64,000 nt of DNA. Origin: Actinomycetales bacterium (GTDB lineage Bacteria; Actinomycetota; Actinomycetes; Actinomycetales; Microbacteriaceae). The position numbers and the translations under genes are program-made. Numbering within the stretch: position 1 is the first letter of the stretch; the number at the start of each line of letters is the position of its first letter. The stretch covers positions 310,001 to 374,000 of the forward strand of contig JAFKEN010000005.1 of the NCBI GenBank assembly GCA_017308515.1, in the 5' to 3' direction. The notes beneath the pieces were generated by a model. It did no database searches. It was not told the origin of the DNA and saw only the letters and a program-made list of their open reading frames with translations. Shown here one piece after another: positions 47,870-56,938 of this stretch.

Positions 47870-49656
47870 GCGCCGCGGGCGGGAATGGCGCCGGCGGCGC
47901 GCTCCCGCCGCGGGCGCGGGTGTGGGCGCCGCGGCCGCAGCGCGTGCGGGTCGTCGTCGACGGCGCCGAGCACCCGATGACCCCCGGCGGCGGCGGCTGG
48001 TGGGAGGGTCCCGAGCTCGCGCCCGGTGCGCGCTACGGGTTCCTGCTCGACGACGACCCGACGCCGCGGCCCGACCCCCGCGCGCGCTCGCTCCCCGACG
48101 GGGTGCACGGCCTCGCCGAGGCGGTCGCCCCCACTGCGGCGCCCACCGAGGGCTGGGCCGGCCGCGCGCTGCCCGACTCGGTGATCTACGAGCTGCACGT
48201 AGGCACCTTCACGCCCGAGGGGACCCTCGACGCCGCGATCGACCGGCTCGACCACCTCGTGGAGCTCGGCGTCGACCTCGTCGAGCTGCTGCCGGTCAAC
48301 GCCTTCGAGGGCCGGTGGAACTGGGGCTACGACGGGGTCGGCTGGTTCGCCGTGGACGTCGACTACGCGGGCCCCGATCGGGACGCGCCCGCGGCGTACC
48401 GACGCTTCGTGGCCGCCGCCCACGCGCGCGGGCTCGGGGTGATCCAGGACGTCGTCTACAACCACCTCGGCCCGAGCGGCAACTACCTGCCGCTGTTCGG
48501 CCCCTACCTCACCGACGCGCTCACCACCTGGGGCGAGGCGGTGAACCTCGGCGAGCCGGAGGTGCGCGCGTTCATCCTCGACGACGCGCGGATGTGGCTC
48601 GAGGAGTACGGCGTCGACGGCCTGCGCCTCGACGCGGTGCACGCCCTCGTCGACCCGACGTCGCGGCACCTCCTCGCCGAGCTCTCCGACCGGACCGCGC
48701 GGCTCGCGGAGCAGCTCGGCCGGCCGCTCAGCCTCATCGCCGAGAGCGACCTCAACGACCCCGTCATGATCGCGCCGACCGCCGAGGGCGGCCGGGGCAT
48801 GACCGCCCAGTGGTCCGACGACTACCACCACGCGCTGCACGTCGCGATCACCGGCGAGACGAGCGGCTACTACGCCGACTTCGCCCCGCTGTCGGCGCTC
48901 GCGAAGGCCGCCACCCGCGGGTTCTTCCACGACGGCACGTTCTCGAGCTTCCGCGGGCGACCGCACGGGCACCCGCTGCCGCCCGAGACCCCCGCGTGGC
49001 GGCTCGTGAGCTTCGCGCAGGATCACGACCAGATCGGCAACCGCGCCGCGGGCGACCGGCTGCCCGCGCAGCTCGCGGCCTCGGGCCTCGGCCCGGACGC
49101 CGTCGAGCGGCGGCTCGCGGTCGCGGCGCTTCTCGACGTGCTGAGCCCCTTCACCCCGATGCTCTTCATGGGCGAGGAGTGGGCGGCCGGCACCCCGTGG
49201 CAGTTCTTCACCGCGCACGAGGATCCGGAGCTCGGCCGGGCGACCGCCGAGGGCCGGGTCGCGGAGTTCGCGCGCATGGGCTGGGATCCGGCCACCGTGC
49301 CCGACCCGCAGGATCCGGCGACCTTCCGCCGCTCGAAGCTCGACTGGGGCGAGCCCGCGCAGCGTGACGGCGTGCACACCCGGATGCTCGCGCGGTACCG
49401 CGAGCTCATCGCGCTGCGGCGATCCGAGCCGGAGCTGCACTCGCCGCCGCTCGCGGCCCTGGCGGCGGAGTGCGACGAGGAGCGCCGGACGCTCGCGCTG
49501 GTGCGGGGCGGGATCGTGATCCGGGTCAACCTCGGCACCGAGCCGTGGCGGATCGACACCCGCGAGGAGCGCCTCTGGGCGACCGACCCCGAGGTCGCGG
49601 TCGGCGAGGGCGGGCTCGTGCTGCCGCCCGACACGGGGCTCGTGTCGCGGCGCTGA
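47866..49656 (+). CDS. treZ: Maltooligosyltrehalose trehalohydrolase
   Basis: A 596-residue GH13_10 enzyme with an N-terminal beta domain and the barrel. Catalytic residues are Asp256 (GLRLDAVHA), Glu293 (LIAESDLND) and Asp388 (QDHDQIGN). GVGWFAVDVDY is typical of TreZ. It releases trehalose from the TreY product. The GTG start overlaps the treY stop, making treX-treY-treZ one unit. Confidence 0.96.
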
Positions 49657-49663
49657 GCGGGCC

Positions 49664-49694
49664 CGGCCGTCGCGCGGCTCGGCCGTCGCGCGGC
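49664..49694. repeat. Tandem 16-bp repeat between convergent genes
   Basis: CGGCCGTCGCGCGGC occurs twice (49664-49678 and 49680-49694) separated by one T. It lies in the 39 bp between the treZ stop and the convergent GH13 stop. It might fold into weak hairpins and act as a two-way transcription end. Confidence 0.7.
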
Positions 49695-49695
49695 C

Positions 49696-51549
49696 TCAGC
49701 CGAAGGCCGGCACCGCGACGCCGGGCAGCCGCCACACCGCGAAGGTCGGCCCCGGCAGGGCGAGGCGCCCCTCGGAGGCGGCGACCGACAGCCCGCCCGC
49801 CTCGGCCGCGATCACCTCGGCGTCGTCGGGAAGCTCCTCGCCGAGTTCGAGCAGCGCGATCGCCCGGCTCGCGACGACGAGTAGGCACTCCTCGGCGCTC
49901 TCGCGCACGAAGGCGACGGCGTCGTCCTCGGCGACCAGCCAGCGGATCCCGCCGCGGCTCAGCACCGGATGGTCGCGCCGCAGCCCGATCAGCCGGCGGT
50001 AGAGGCCGATCGTCTCGGCCGACTCCTCGAGGCGGTCCCAGGGCAGCGGGGTGCGCGAGTGCTCGCCGTCGTCGCCGGTCAGACCGAACTCGTCGCCCGC
50101 CCAGACCACCGGGATCCCCGGCATCGTCATCGCCAACCCCACCGCGACCGGCACACAGCCCTCGCGCGCCGAGTTGCGGAACCGCGGGGTGTCGTGGGTA
50201 TCGAGGGCGTTCATCGTGTGCAGCCGCGAGCGCCACGGGAAGGCCGCGGCGAACTCGCGGTGCGCGGCGTAGAAGTCGCGCCCCGAGTAGTCGGCGGTGC
50301 GGCCGAGGGTCATGCCGAGCCCGCCGCCCGCGGGCGAGCCGGGCACCGAGAGCCAGTTCCACAGCGGGCGGGTGAAGTTGGCGTAGGTCATGGCGCCGTG
50401 CCACGCGTCGCCCGGGAAGTCGGCCGCGGCGTCGTTGGTCGACTCCCCCAGCAGCAGGGTGTCGGCGTCGACGCTCTCCATGGTGCGCCGGATCGTGCGG
50501 CGCACCTCCTCGTTGAGATCCTCGTCCCGCCAGCGGCCCGTCATGTTGGCGACGTCGATGCGCCAGCCGTCGAGGTCGAAGGGTGCGCCGAGCCACTTCG
50601 CGACGACCGAGTCGGGGCCGTCGATGAAGCGGCGCCGCAGCTCGACGGCCCGCCAGTCGAACTTCGGCAGGCTCGGCACCCCGAGCCAGGAGACGTAGGT
50701 CTCCTGGTGCTCGTCGAGCCACAGGTAGAAGCCGCTCTCGGGGGCGCCGGGGTTGCGGTGCGAGGCGCGGAACCACTCGTGGCCGTCGCCCGAGTGGTTC
50801 GAGGTGAGGTCGCCGATGACGCGCATGCCGCGCGCGTGCGCGGCCTCCACGAGCGCGACGAGCGCCTCGTCCCCGCCCAGGAGCGGGTCGACGTGGTCGA
50901 AGGAGAGCGCGTCGTAGCGGTGGTTGGAGCGCGCCGGGAAGACCGGGGTCAGATACAGCAGGTTCACGCCGAGGGCCTCGAGGTGATCCAGGTGCTCGAC
51001 GACGCCGGGCAGGTCGCCGCCGTAGAACTGCACCGCGGTGTGGCGGCGGTCCTGGTCGACCGGGTCGCTCCACGCGGCCGGCTCGGCCCAGTCGGGCAGC
51101 TCGCGCGCATCGGCCGCGGCCGAGCGGGCGAAGCGGTCGGGGAAGATCTGGTACATCACGCTGTCGGCGCCCCACGCGGGCGGCGGGGTGTGGGTGCTCA
51201 GGCGGAAGTCGTCGATGTCGCGGGTCTCGACGTGGCTGAGGCCGGCGCTCGTGAGCCACCAGGTCGCGCCGTCCGCGAGCTCGAGCAGGAACCGGTAGCC
51301 GTGCACCGGGTTCTCGACCTCGAGCTCGGCCTCCCACCACACGGCGCGGCCGTCATCGTGCACGGGCTGCGCCGAGGTGAACCGCGGCTCGCGGTCGGGA
51401 TTGCTGCGGGTGCGCACCGAGACGACCTCGCCGAAGGCGTGCGGAACCCGCACCCGCACCCGCACCTGCCCGCCGAGCGTCGGCGCCGGGTCGGAGAGGT
51501 ACAGCGGCGAGCCGTCGTGATGGGGACGGTCGGCGAGCGGATGCGGCAT
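49696..51549 (-). CDS. GH13 alpha-glycosidase, cyclomaltodextrinase/neopullulanase-like
   Basis: A 617-residue GH13 enzyme with an N-terminal starch-binding-like beta domain (about 1-125) before MYQIFPDRFA. Catalytic residues fall at Asp332 (GWRIDVANM), Glu369 (LLGESTND) and Asp453 (LDTHDTPRF). The N-terminal domain is typical of neopullulanase and cyclomaltodextrinase enzymes that act on short maltodextrins inside the cell. There is no signal peptide. TACTCT lies 6 bp before the ATG, so the mRNA is probably leaderless; it is divergent from another alpha-glucosidase gene. Confidence 0.9.
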   Translation of the reverse strand: MPHPLADRPHHDGSPLYLSDPAPTLGGQVRVRVRVPHAFGEVVSVRTRSNPDREPRFTSAQPVHDDGRAVWWEAELEVENPVHGYRFLLELADGATWWLTSAGLSHVETRDIDDFRLSTHTPPPAWGADSVMYQIFPDRFARSAAADARELPDWAEPAAWSDPVDQDRRHTAVQFYGGDLPGVVEHLDHLEALGVNLLYLTPVFPARSNHRYDALSFDHVDPLLGGDEALVALVEAAHARGMRVIGDLTSNHSGDGHEWFRASHRNPGAPESGFYLWLDEHQETYVSWLGVPSLPKFDWRAVELRRRFIDGPDSVVAKWLGAPFDLDGWRIDVANMTGRWRDEDLNEEVRRTIRRTMESVDADTLLLGESTNDAAADFPGDAWHGAMTYANFTRPLWNWLSVPGSPAGGGLGMTLGRTADYSGRDFYAAHREFAAAFPWRSRLHTMNALDTHDTPRFRNSAREGCVPVAVGLAMTMPGIPVVWAGDEFGLTGDDGEHSRTPLPWDRLEESAETIGLYRRLIGLRRDHPVLSRGGIRWLVAEDDAVAFVRESAEECLLVVASRAIALLELGEELPDDAEVIAAEAGGLSVAASEGRLALPGPTFAVWRLPGVAVPAFG

Positions 51550-51555
51550 GCCGGG

Positions 51556-51671
51556 AGAGTAGCCGCCGCAGGTTACGCGCGTGTTCCGCCGCCGCGCTCG
51601 TCCGGGCTCCGGCGCGACGCCTCCGCGCCCGACCGGCGGCGGCTCGGGGCCCGCGGGGAGCCCGCTAGCGT
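51556..51671. promoter_or_regulatory. Divergent leaderless promoters of two GH13 genes
   Basis: Minus strand: TACTCT (51556-51561), 6 bp, ATG at 51549. Plus strand: TAGCGT (51666-51671), 6 bp, ATG at 51678. Both fit TANNNT with transcription starting at or next to the start codon. No -35 elements or palindromes stand out in the roughly 95 bp between. Confidence 0.5.
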
Positions 51672-51677
51672 GGAGGC

Positions 51678-53300
51678 ATGACGGACTGGTGGCGGACCGC
51701 AGTGATCTACCAGGTGTACCCGCGATCCTTCGCGGACGCCTCGGGCGACGGCATGGGCGACCTGGCGGGCATCACGAGCCGCCTGCCCGAGCTCGCCGAC
51801 CTCGGCGTCGACGCGGTGTGGCTCTCGCCGTTCTACCGCTCCCCCCAGAACGACGCCGGCTACGACGTCGCCGACTACTGCGACGTCGACCCGCGCTTCG
51901 GCACCCTCGCCGACTTCGACGCCTTCGCGACGCGCGCCCGGGAACTCGGCCTCAAGGTCATCGTCGACCTCGTGCCCAACCACTCCTCGAGTGAGCACGC
52001 CTGGTTCCAGGCGGCGCTCGCGGCGGCGCCCGGATCGCGCGAGCGCGCCCGCTACATCTTCCGCGACGGGCGCGGCGAGAACGGCGAGTTCCCGCCCAAC
52101 AACTGGCAGTCGGTGTTCGGCGGCGACGCCTGGACCCGGGTGGAGGACCCGGCGGCGCCCCAGAAGGCACAGTGGTACCTGCACCTGTTCGACACCTCGC
52201 AGCCCGACTTCGACTGGACCAATCCGGAGGTGCGGGAGATGTTCCGCGGCGTGCTGCGGTTCTGGCTCGACCGCGGGGTCGACGGGTTCCGGGTCGACGT
52301 CGCGCACGGCCTCGTCAAGGCCGCCGGACTGCCCGACTACGAGGCCGACCCGGGCCTCACGAGCCACGCCGCCCCCGCACCCTACTGGGCGCAGGACGGC
52401 GTGCACGAGATCTACCGCGACTGGCACGAGGTGCTCGCCGGCTACGGGCCCGACCGCGTGCTCATCGGCGAGGCCTGGGTCTCGCCGCTCGAGAAGCTCG
52501 CCCTCTGGGTGCGCCCCGACGAGATGCAGCAAACCTTCAACTTCGGCTACATGGAGACGCCGTGGTCGGCGCCGGCCATGCGGAAGACGGTCGACGACTC
52601 GCTCGCGGCCTTCGGCGGGGTCGGCGCTCCCAGCACCTGGGTGCTGTCGAACCACGACGTCGTGCGGCACGCGAGCAGGCTCGGTCTCACCCCGCAGCTG
52701 CCGATCACGGTCGGGATGGGCCCGCGCACCGAACCCAAGCCCGACGAGGCGCTCGGCCTGCGCCGGGCCCGCGCGGCGACGCTCTTCATGCTCGCGCTGC
52801 CCGGCAGCGCCTACCTCTACCAGGGCGAGGAGCTCGGCCTGCCCGAGGTCATCGACCTGCCCGACGCGGTGCGCGAGGATCCGACCTTCCATCGCACGCA
52901 CGGCGAGTCCTACGGGCGCGACGGCTGCCGGGTACCGATCCCCTGGGAGGCCGACGCGCCCGCCTACGGGTTCAGCCCGACCGGCGAGAGCTGGCTGCCC
53001 CAGCCCGACGAGTGGGCCCGCCTCGCGCACGACCGCCAGGTCGGCGTCGAGGGATCGACGCTCGAGATGTACCGTGCCGCGCTCCGACTGCGGCACGAGC
53101 ACGGCCTCGGCGCGGGCGAACTCGAGTGGGTCTCCGAACCCGATTCCGAGGTGCTCGTCGCCCGCACGTCCGGCCTCGTGGTCGCGACCAACGTGAGCGA
53201 TGAACCCGCCCCGCTGCCCGAGGGCGAGATCGTGCTCGCGAGCGGGCCCGTGGCGGGCGGTGAGCTGCCGGTCGACACGACCGTGTGGATCCGGGCCTGA
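51678..53300 (+). CDS. Alpha-glucosidase (GH13, oligo-1,6-glucosidase-like)
   Basis: A 540-residue GH13 enzyme starting WWRTAVIYQVYPRSFADA, a hallmark of alpha-glucosidases and oligo-1,6-glucosidases. Catalytic residues fall at Asp207 (GFRVDVAHG), Glu265 (LIGEAWVS) and Asp327 (LSNHDVVRH). No secretion signal. It would hydrolyse maltose, isomaltose or short dextrins from the glycogen pathway. The leaderless start is described at the shared promoter entry. Confidence 0.92.
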   Translation: MTDWWRTAVIYQVYPRSFADASGDGMGDLAGITSRLPELADLGVDAVWLSPFYRSPQNDAGYDVADYCDVDPRFGTLADFDAFATRARELGLKVIVDLVPNHSSSEHAWFQAALAAAPGSRERARYIFRDGRGENGEFPPNNWQSVFGGDAWTRVEDPAAPQKAQWYLHLFDTSQPDFDWTNPEVREMFRGVLRFWLDRGVDGFRVDVAHGLVKAAGLPDYEADPGLTSHAAPAPYWAQDGVHEIYRDWHEVLAGYGPDRVLIGEAWVSPLEKLALWVRPDEMQQTFNFGYMETPWSAPAMRKTVDDSLAAFGGVGAPSTWVLSNHDVVRHASRLGLTPQLPITVGMGPRTEPKPDEALGLRRARAATLFMLALPGSAYLYQGEELGLPEVIDLPDAVREDPTFHRTHGESYGRDGCRVPIPWEADAPAYGFSPTGESWLPQPDEWARLAHDRQVGVEGSTLEMYRAALRLRHEHGLGAGELEWVSEPDSEVLVARTSGLVVATNVSDEPAPLPEGEIVLASGPVAGGELPVDTTVWIRA

Positions 53301-53301
53301 C

Positions 53302-54255
53302 CTAGTCACCCGCGGTCGGCGTTCGCTCTCCCTCGTCCTCGCGCCCCGCATCCTCGCGAGCCCTCCGCTCGCGGATGCCGCCCTCGACCGAGGTGCCCCG
53401 GCCCGACGGCGCGTGGATCGACCCGCTCGTGCGCGGGCGGCGGGCGCCACGGCGCACCTCGCGCTGCGACACCTCGGCCGAGATCCGCTCCGCGGCGCGC
53501 GGCAGCAGGTGGTGAACGAGTGCATCGCCGGCCGACTTCGCTCCGACGTGCCGCTCGCCGCGCGGGTCGGCGCAGGCGTCGACGATCGCGTCGACCACCT
53601 CCCACGGGTCGTCCATCGCGGCCATCCGGGGCTCGTGCCCGCTGTGGTTCGCGGCGTGATCCCACCACGGGGTGTCGACTGCGAACGGCAGGATCGTCGC
53701 GACCTGCACGTCGTCGGCTCCGACGAGCCGCAGCTCCTGGGTGAGCGAGCGCCCGAGGCTCAGCACCGCGGCCTTCGTCGCGGCGTACGAGGCCTGGTAG
53801 GCGAGCGGCGTCTCGCTGTCGATCGACCCGAGGTTGACGACCGTGCCGCGGCCCCGCGCGACGAAGCGGCGCAGCGCGACATGGGTGCCGTTGATCGCGC
53901 CGGTGAGGTTGACGGCGACGACGCGTGCGTGATCCTCGGGCGGGATCTCCCAGAACAGGCCGATCGCGCCGATGCCGACATTGTTGACCCAGACGTCGAT
54001 CGCGCCGAAGCGTTCCTCCGCCTCCGCGGCAAGCCGCTCGACCTGGTCGGCCTCGCTCACGTCGACGGGCACCGCCAGCGCCTCGCCACCGGCGGCGCGG
54101 ATCTGCGCCGCGACGTTCTTCAGCACGTCACCGCGGCGGGCGGCGATCACCACTCGCGCGCCGCGTTCGGCCAGCCGGATCGCGGTGCCCCGGCCCAGCC
54201 CGCTCGAGGCGCCGGTGATGACCACGTTTCGATCGCGCAGTTCGTCGTCGCTCAT
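53302..54255 (-). CDS. Short-chain dehydrogenase/reductase
   Basis: A 317-residue SDR with VVITGASSGLGRG near the N-terminus, VNNVGIG, Ser in NLGSID and the catalytic SYAATKA motif. After residue 265 or so there is a charged Arg/Glu-rich tail (RRGARRPRTSG... to the end) not needed for the fold. The ATG at 54255 is chosen since the Rossmann motif then lies about 12 residues in. The substrate is unknown. It ends only 1 bp from the convergent alpha-glucosidase stop. Confidence 0.87.
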   Translation of the reverse strand: MSDDELRDRNVVITGASSGLGRGTAIRLAERGARVVIAARRGDVLKNVAAQIRAAGGEALAVPVDVSEADQVERLAAEAEERFGAIDVWVNNVGIGAIGLFWEIPPEDHARVVAVNLTGAINGTHVALRRFVARGRGTVVNLGSIDSETPLAYQASYAATKAAVLSLGRSLTQELRLVGADDVQVATILPFAVDTPWWDHAANHSGHEPRMAAMDDPWEVVDAIVDACADPRGERHVGAKSAGDALVHHLLPRAAERISAEVSQREVRRGARRPRTSGSIHAPSGRGTSVEGGIRERRAREDAGREDEGERTPTAGD

Positions 54256-54370
54256 CCCGCCACGGTGAGACGGCGGCGCGCGCCGCACGGCCGGATGGAG
54301 GAGACGTTCGGGGGATGCGGAGGCGGTTCGGATGCTCCGCACGGTGACGGAGGCGGCCCGGCAGCGCGGC

Positions 54371-55648
54371 TCAGCTCACGTGCGCCTGCAACCAGGCGAA
54401 GGGGTCGACCTTCACGCCCTCGACGTGGATCTCGAGGTGCAGGTGCGGCCCGGTCGCCTCGCCCGTCTCTCCGACCAGGCCGACGAAGTCGCCGACCGAG
54501 ACCGGGTCGCCCGGCTGCAGCGGGCAGGTGCCCGGCTGCATGTGGGCGTAGAGCGAGTCGACGGTCTGCCCGTCGATCTGGTGCCGGATGACGACGTTGT
54601 TGCCGTAGCTCCAGTCGTCTTCGACGTGGCTGAGCACCACCCCGTCGGCGATCGCGTAGATCGCGGCTCCCGAGCCGGGGGTGAAATCGACCCCCTGGTG
54701 GAAGCTCGAGCACCCCGCGCACGGCGAGACACGCGGGCCGTAGCCGTCGCTGATCGTCGCGGTGTAGGGGAAGGGCCAGCGGATCGGGCCGCTGCTGACC
54801 GCGTAGGTGTAGTCGCGGCTGCCGTACTTCTCGGCGAGCACCTGCGCGTAGGACAGGGCGTTCCAGCCGTCGCGGGTCGGGGTCTCGACGGTCGTCGTCG
54901 GGGCGACGACGAGATCCTGGGCGCCCGCGGCGGACGGCCCCGAGGCGACCGTCGCGTCGGCCGAGGCGCCGGTACCCGCGGCGGTCACGAGCGCGTTGGC
55001 GGGCAGCGACATCGCGACGGCGAGCGCGCCGACGAAGAGCATGGCGACCGCGGAGAGCAGACGCGCACCGAGCTTGCGGCCCTCCGAGCGGGCGGATGCA
55101 CCGCGCGAGACGGTGCGCACGGCGCCGGTGCGGGTGGTCGGGCCGCGACCGCCGCGCCCCCGGCTCGAGCCCCGACCGCGACCCGATCCGCGTCCGCGCG
55201 AGCGTGCGGAGCCGCGCGCGGCGGCGGAGCGGGAGCGCCGCGTCTCGGCGAGGAGCTCGGAGGCGGGCACCGAGGTGATCGGGTCGGCCGGGAAGATGGC
55301 GGCCAGATCGGCGGGGAGCACAGGGGCGTCGGGCGCCGGGGCGGCTGCGGGGGCCGCGGGGGTCGACGTCGCGGGCGGGCCGATCGGGGCGGGCGCCGCG
55401 GCGACCGCCGGGACGGCGGGGAGAGCCGACGCGATCGGCGGGGCGACCGGGATCGACGCCCGCGCCGCGGCCTCGGCCGCCTCGAGCTCGCGCCGGCGCA
55501 GCTCGCGCCGCGTCAGGGGCCCGCCGGACTCCACGGCGTGCGACGCCGAGGCGACCGGTGCGGCGGCAGGCGCCTCGGCGTCGGTCATCGGCCGCGGGGC
55601 GGGCGTGCCGAGGAGGCGGGCGAGCTCCTCGAAGGTCTCGTCGTTCAC
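54371..55648 (-). CDS. Membrane-anchored M23 peptidase (LytM domain)
   Basis: A 425-residue cell-wall endopeptidase. The first 195 residues are cytoplasmic and disordered (Ala/Pro-rich, then an Arg/Gly/Ser-rich stretch at 138-170). A membrane helix at about 197-217 leads to an outside M23 domain. Zinc ligands are intact: His317 and Asp321 (HQGVD), and His402/His404 (HLHLE). It probably cuts peptidoglycan cross-bridges in growth or division. The start is GTG at 55648. A leader of about 100 nt precedes it (promoter 55756-55785). Confidence 0.9.
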   Translation of the reverse strand: MNDETFEELARLLGTPAPRPMTDAEAPAAAPVASASHAVESGGPLTRRELRRRELEAAEAAARASIPVAPPIASALPAVPAVAAAPAPIGPPATSTPAAPAAAPAPDAPVLPADLAAIFPADPITSVPASELLAETRRSRSAAARGSARSRGRGSGRGRGSSRGRGGRGPTTRTGAVRTVSRGASARSEGRKLGARLLSAVAMLFVGALAVAMSLPANALVTAAGTGASADATVASGPSAAGAQDLVVAPTTTVETPTRDGWNALSYAQVLAEKYGSRDYTYAVSSGPIRWPFPYTATISDGYGPRVSPCAGCSSFHQGVDFTPGSGAAIYAIADGVVLSHVEDDWSYGNNVVIRHQIDGQTVDSLYAHMQPGTCPLQPGDPVSVGDFVGLVGETGEATGPHLHLEIHVEGVKVDPFAWLQAHVS

Positions 55649-55755
55649 CGCGCGCGACCCCCGTGGGCACCGCGCAACGCGGCACGGATCGGCGGGCAGG
55701 CGTTCATGAGACCAAACGTTCGCGGGATGACGTCAGTCCAGGCAACGGACGCTCG

Positions 55756-55785
55756 ATCGTAACGAATCGATATCGACGCAGCCAA
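55756..55785 (-). promoter_or_regulatory. Promoter of the M23 peptidase gene
   Basis: On the minus strand TTGGCT (55780-55785) and TACGAT (55756-55761) are 18 bp apart in the only AT-rich spot of the gap. Transcription would start near 55749, leaving a leader of about 100 nt. I do not recognise a riboswitch in it. Confidence 0.5.
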
Positions 55786-55854
55786 CTCCCCGAGCGGGTG
55801 TCAGCACTGATGGGGGGCGGATTCCCAGCCCGGCGGCCCCGCGCGCGGGAGGTC

Positions 55855-56664
55855 TCAGTCGGCGGCCGTCATCCCGAGCTCGACGAGGGCGGCCTCGAGC
55901 TCCGCGACGAGCCCGCGCGGCCCGGCGAGCGCGGCCCGCCGCCCCGGCGCGGCCCCGGCCAGGCCCGTGACGACACCGCCGGCCTCCCGCACGATGAGGG
56001 TGCCGGCCGCGTGATCCCACGGATTGAGGGTGCGTTCGTAGTAGGCGTCGAGGCGGCCGGTGGCGACGGCGCACAGGTCGAGCGCGGCCGAGCCGATCCG
56101 GCGGATGTCGCGCACCCGCGGCAGCAGGCCGGCGACGACGGCACCCTGCTCCGCCCGGATCTCGGGCCGGTACGCGAAGCCGGTGCCGATGAGGGCGAGG
56201 TGGAGCGGCACGCCGTCGCCGATCCGCAGCGGTGCGCCGTCGAGGTGGGCGCCGGCACCGCGCTCGGCGGCGAAGACCTCGCCGGTCGCCGCGTTGACGA
56301 CGCAGCCGGCGATCGGCTGCCAGGCCTCGTCGTCGCCCAGGTCGCCCTCGGCGACGGCGATGCTCACCGCGTAGGCGGGGATGCCGTAGAGGTAGTTGAC
56401 GGTGCCGTCGATCGGGTCGACGACCCAGGTGAGGCCGGTGGCGCTGTCGGCGGTTCCCGACTCCTCCCCGTAGAAGCCGTCGCCGGGTCGCAGCTCGGCG
56501 AGCCGGCCGCGGATGAGCGCCTCCACCTCGCGGTCGGCGGCGGTCACGACGTCGACCACCGTCGACTTCGTCGCGGCCACCTCGACCCCCTCGCGCCGGC
56601 GCCGCGCGGCGAGGTCCCCCGCTTCGACGGCGAGGGTGCGGGCGAGGTCGAGCAGCTCGGTCAT
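55855..56664 (-). CDS. Inositol monophosphatase family protein
   Basis: A 269-residue phosphatase of the IMPase/FBPase/CysQ group. Metal-binding residues are seen as Glu67-Glu68 (GEESG), DPIDGT at 83-88, and WDHAAG near 216-221. It could hydrolyse inositol-1-phosphate, histidinol phosphate (HisN-like) or PAP. Actinobacteria carry several paralogues and none can be singled out here. GGGGAGGA lies 8 bp before the ATG. Confidence 0.92.
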   Translation of the reverse strand: MTELLDLARTLAVEAGDLAARRRREGVEVAATKSTVVDVVTAADREVEALIRGRLAELRPGDGFYGEESGTADSATGLTWVVDPIDGTVNYLYGIPAYAVSIAVAEGDLGDDEAWQPIAGCVVNAATGEVFAAERGAGAHLDGAPLRIGDGVPLHLALIGTGFAYRPEIRAEQGAVVAGLLPRVRDIRRIGSAALDLCAVATGRLDAYYERTLNPWDHAAGTLIVREAGGVVTGLAGAAPGRRAALAGPRGLVAELEAALVELGMTAAD

Positions 56665-56689
56665 GACCCCATCCTCCCCGACCGGCTTT

Positions 56690-56850
56690 CTTGATCAGAA
56701 CCTGAGCCCACGCAGACCCATCCGAGGGGGTGGATGGTGTCGAATGTTCCTTTGTCGGGCCCGAACCCGGCGAACCGGCAGTTGGTTACTGTCCGGCGGG
56801 GCGCGCTGCCGATCGAGACCCTGATCCCTCGATGTGAGCTGCGCGCCCCA
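56690..56850. other. Unexplained structured non-coding stretch
   Basis: The largest gene-free gap (56665-56938) holds several inverted repeats: CCATCC/GGATGG (56718-56737), TCGGGCCCGA (near 56755-56764), and a larger imperfect one with arms at about 56798-56817 and 56828-56849 (GGGGCGCGC/GCGCGCCCC at the base). GC content is lower than in the flanks. It lies between the divergent IMPase and beta-lactamase-like genes. It could be a structured RNA in the IMPase leader, or a remnant of a mobile or repeated element. Confidence 0.4.
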
Positions 56851-56926
56851 CCCTTTTCTCCCGCGTCTCTCCCGCGGTGGACTCCTCCCGCGGTGGACGC
56901 TGCCGCCTCCGCCACCGCCCTCGGGT

Positions 56927-56932
56927 TACCGT
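56927..56932 (+). promoter_or_regulatory. -10 of the leaderless beta-lactamase-like gene
   Basis: TACCGT, 6 bp, then ATG at 56939. No ribosome site is present between. Confidence 0.5.
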
Positions 56933-56938
56933 GGCGGC

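Noticed and set aside
55649-55749. Possible c-di-AMP riboswitch in the M23 peptidase leader
   Set aside because: Such riboswitches do precede wall peptidase genes in Actinobacteria, but I could not find the conserved core in this leader.
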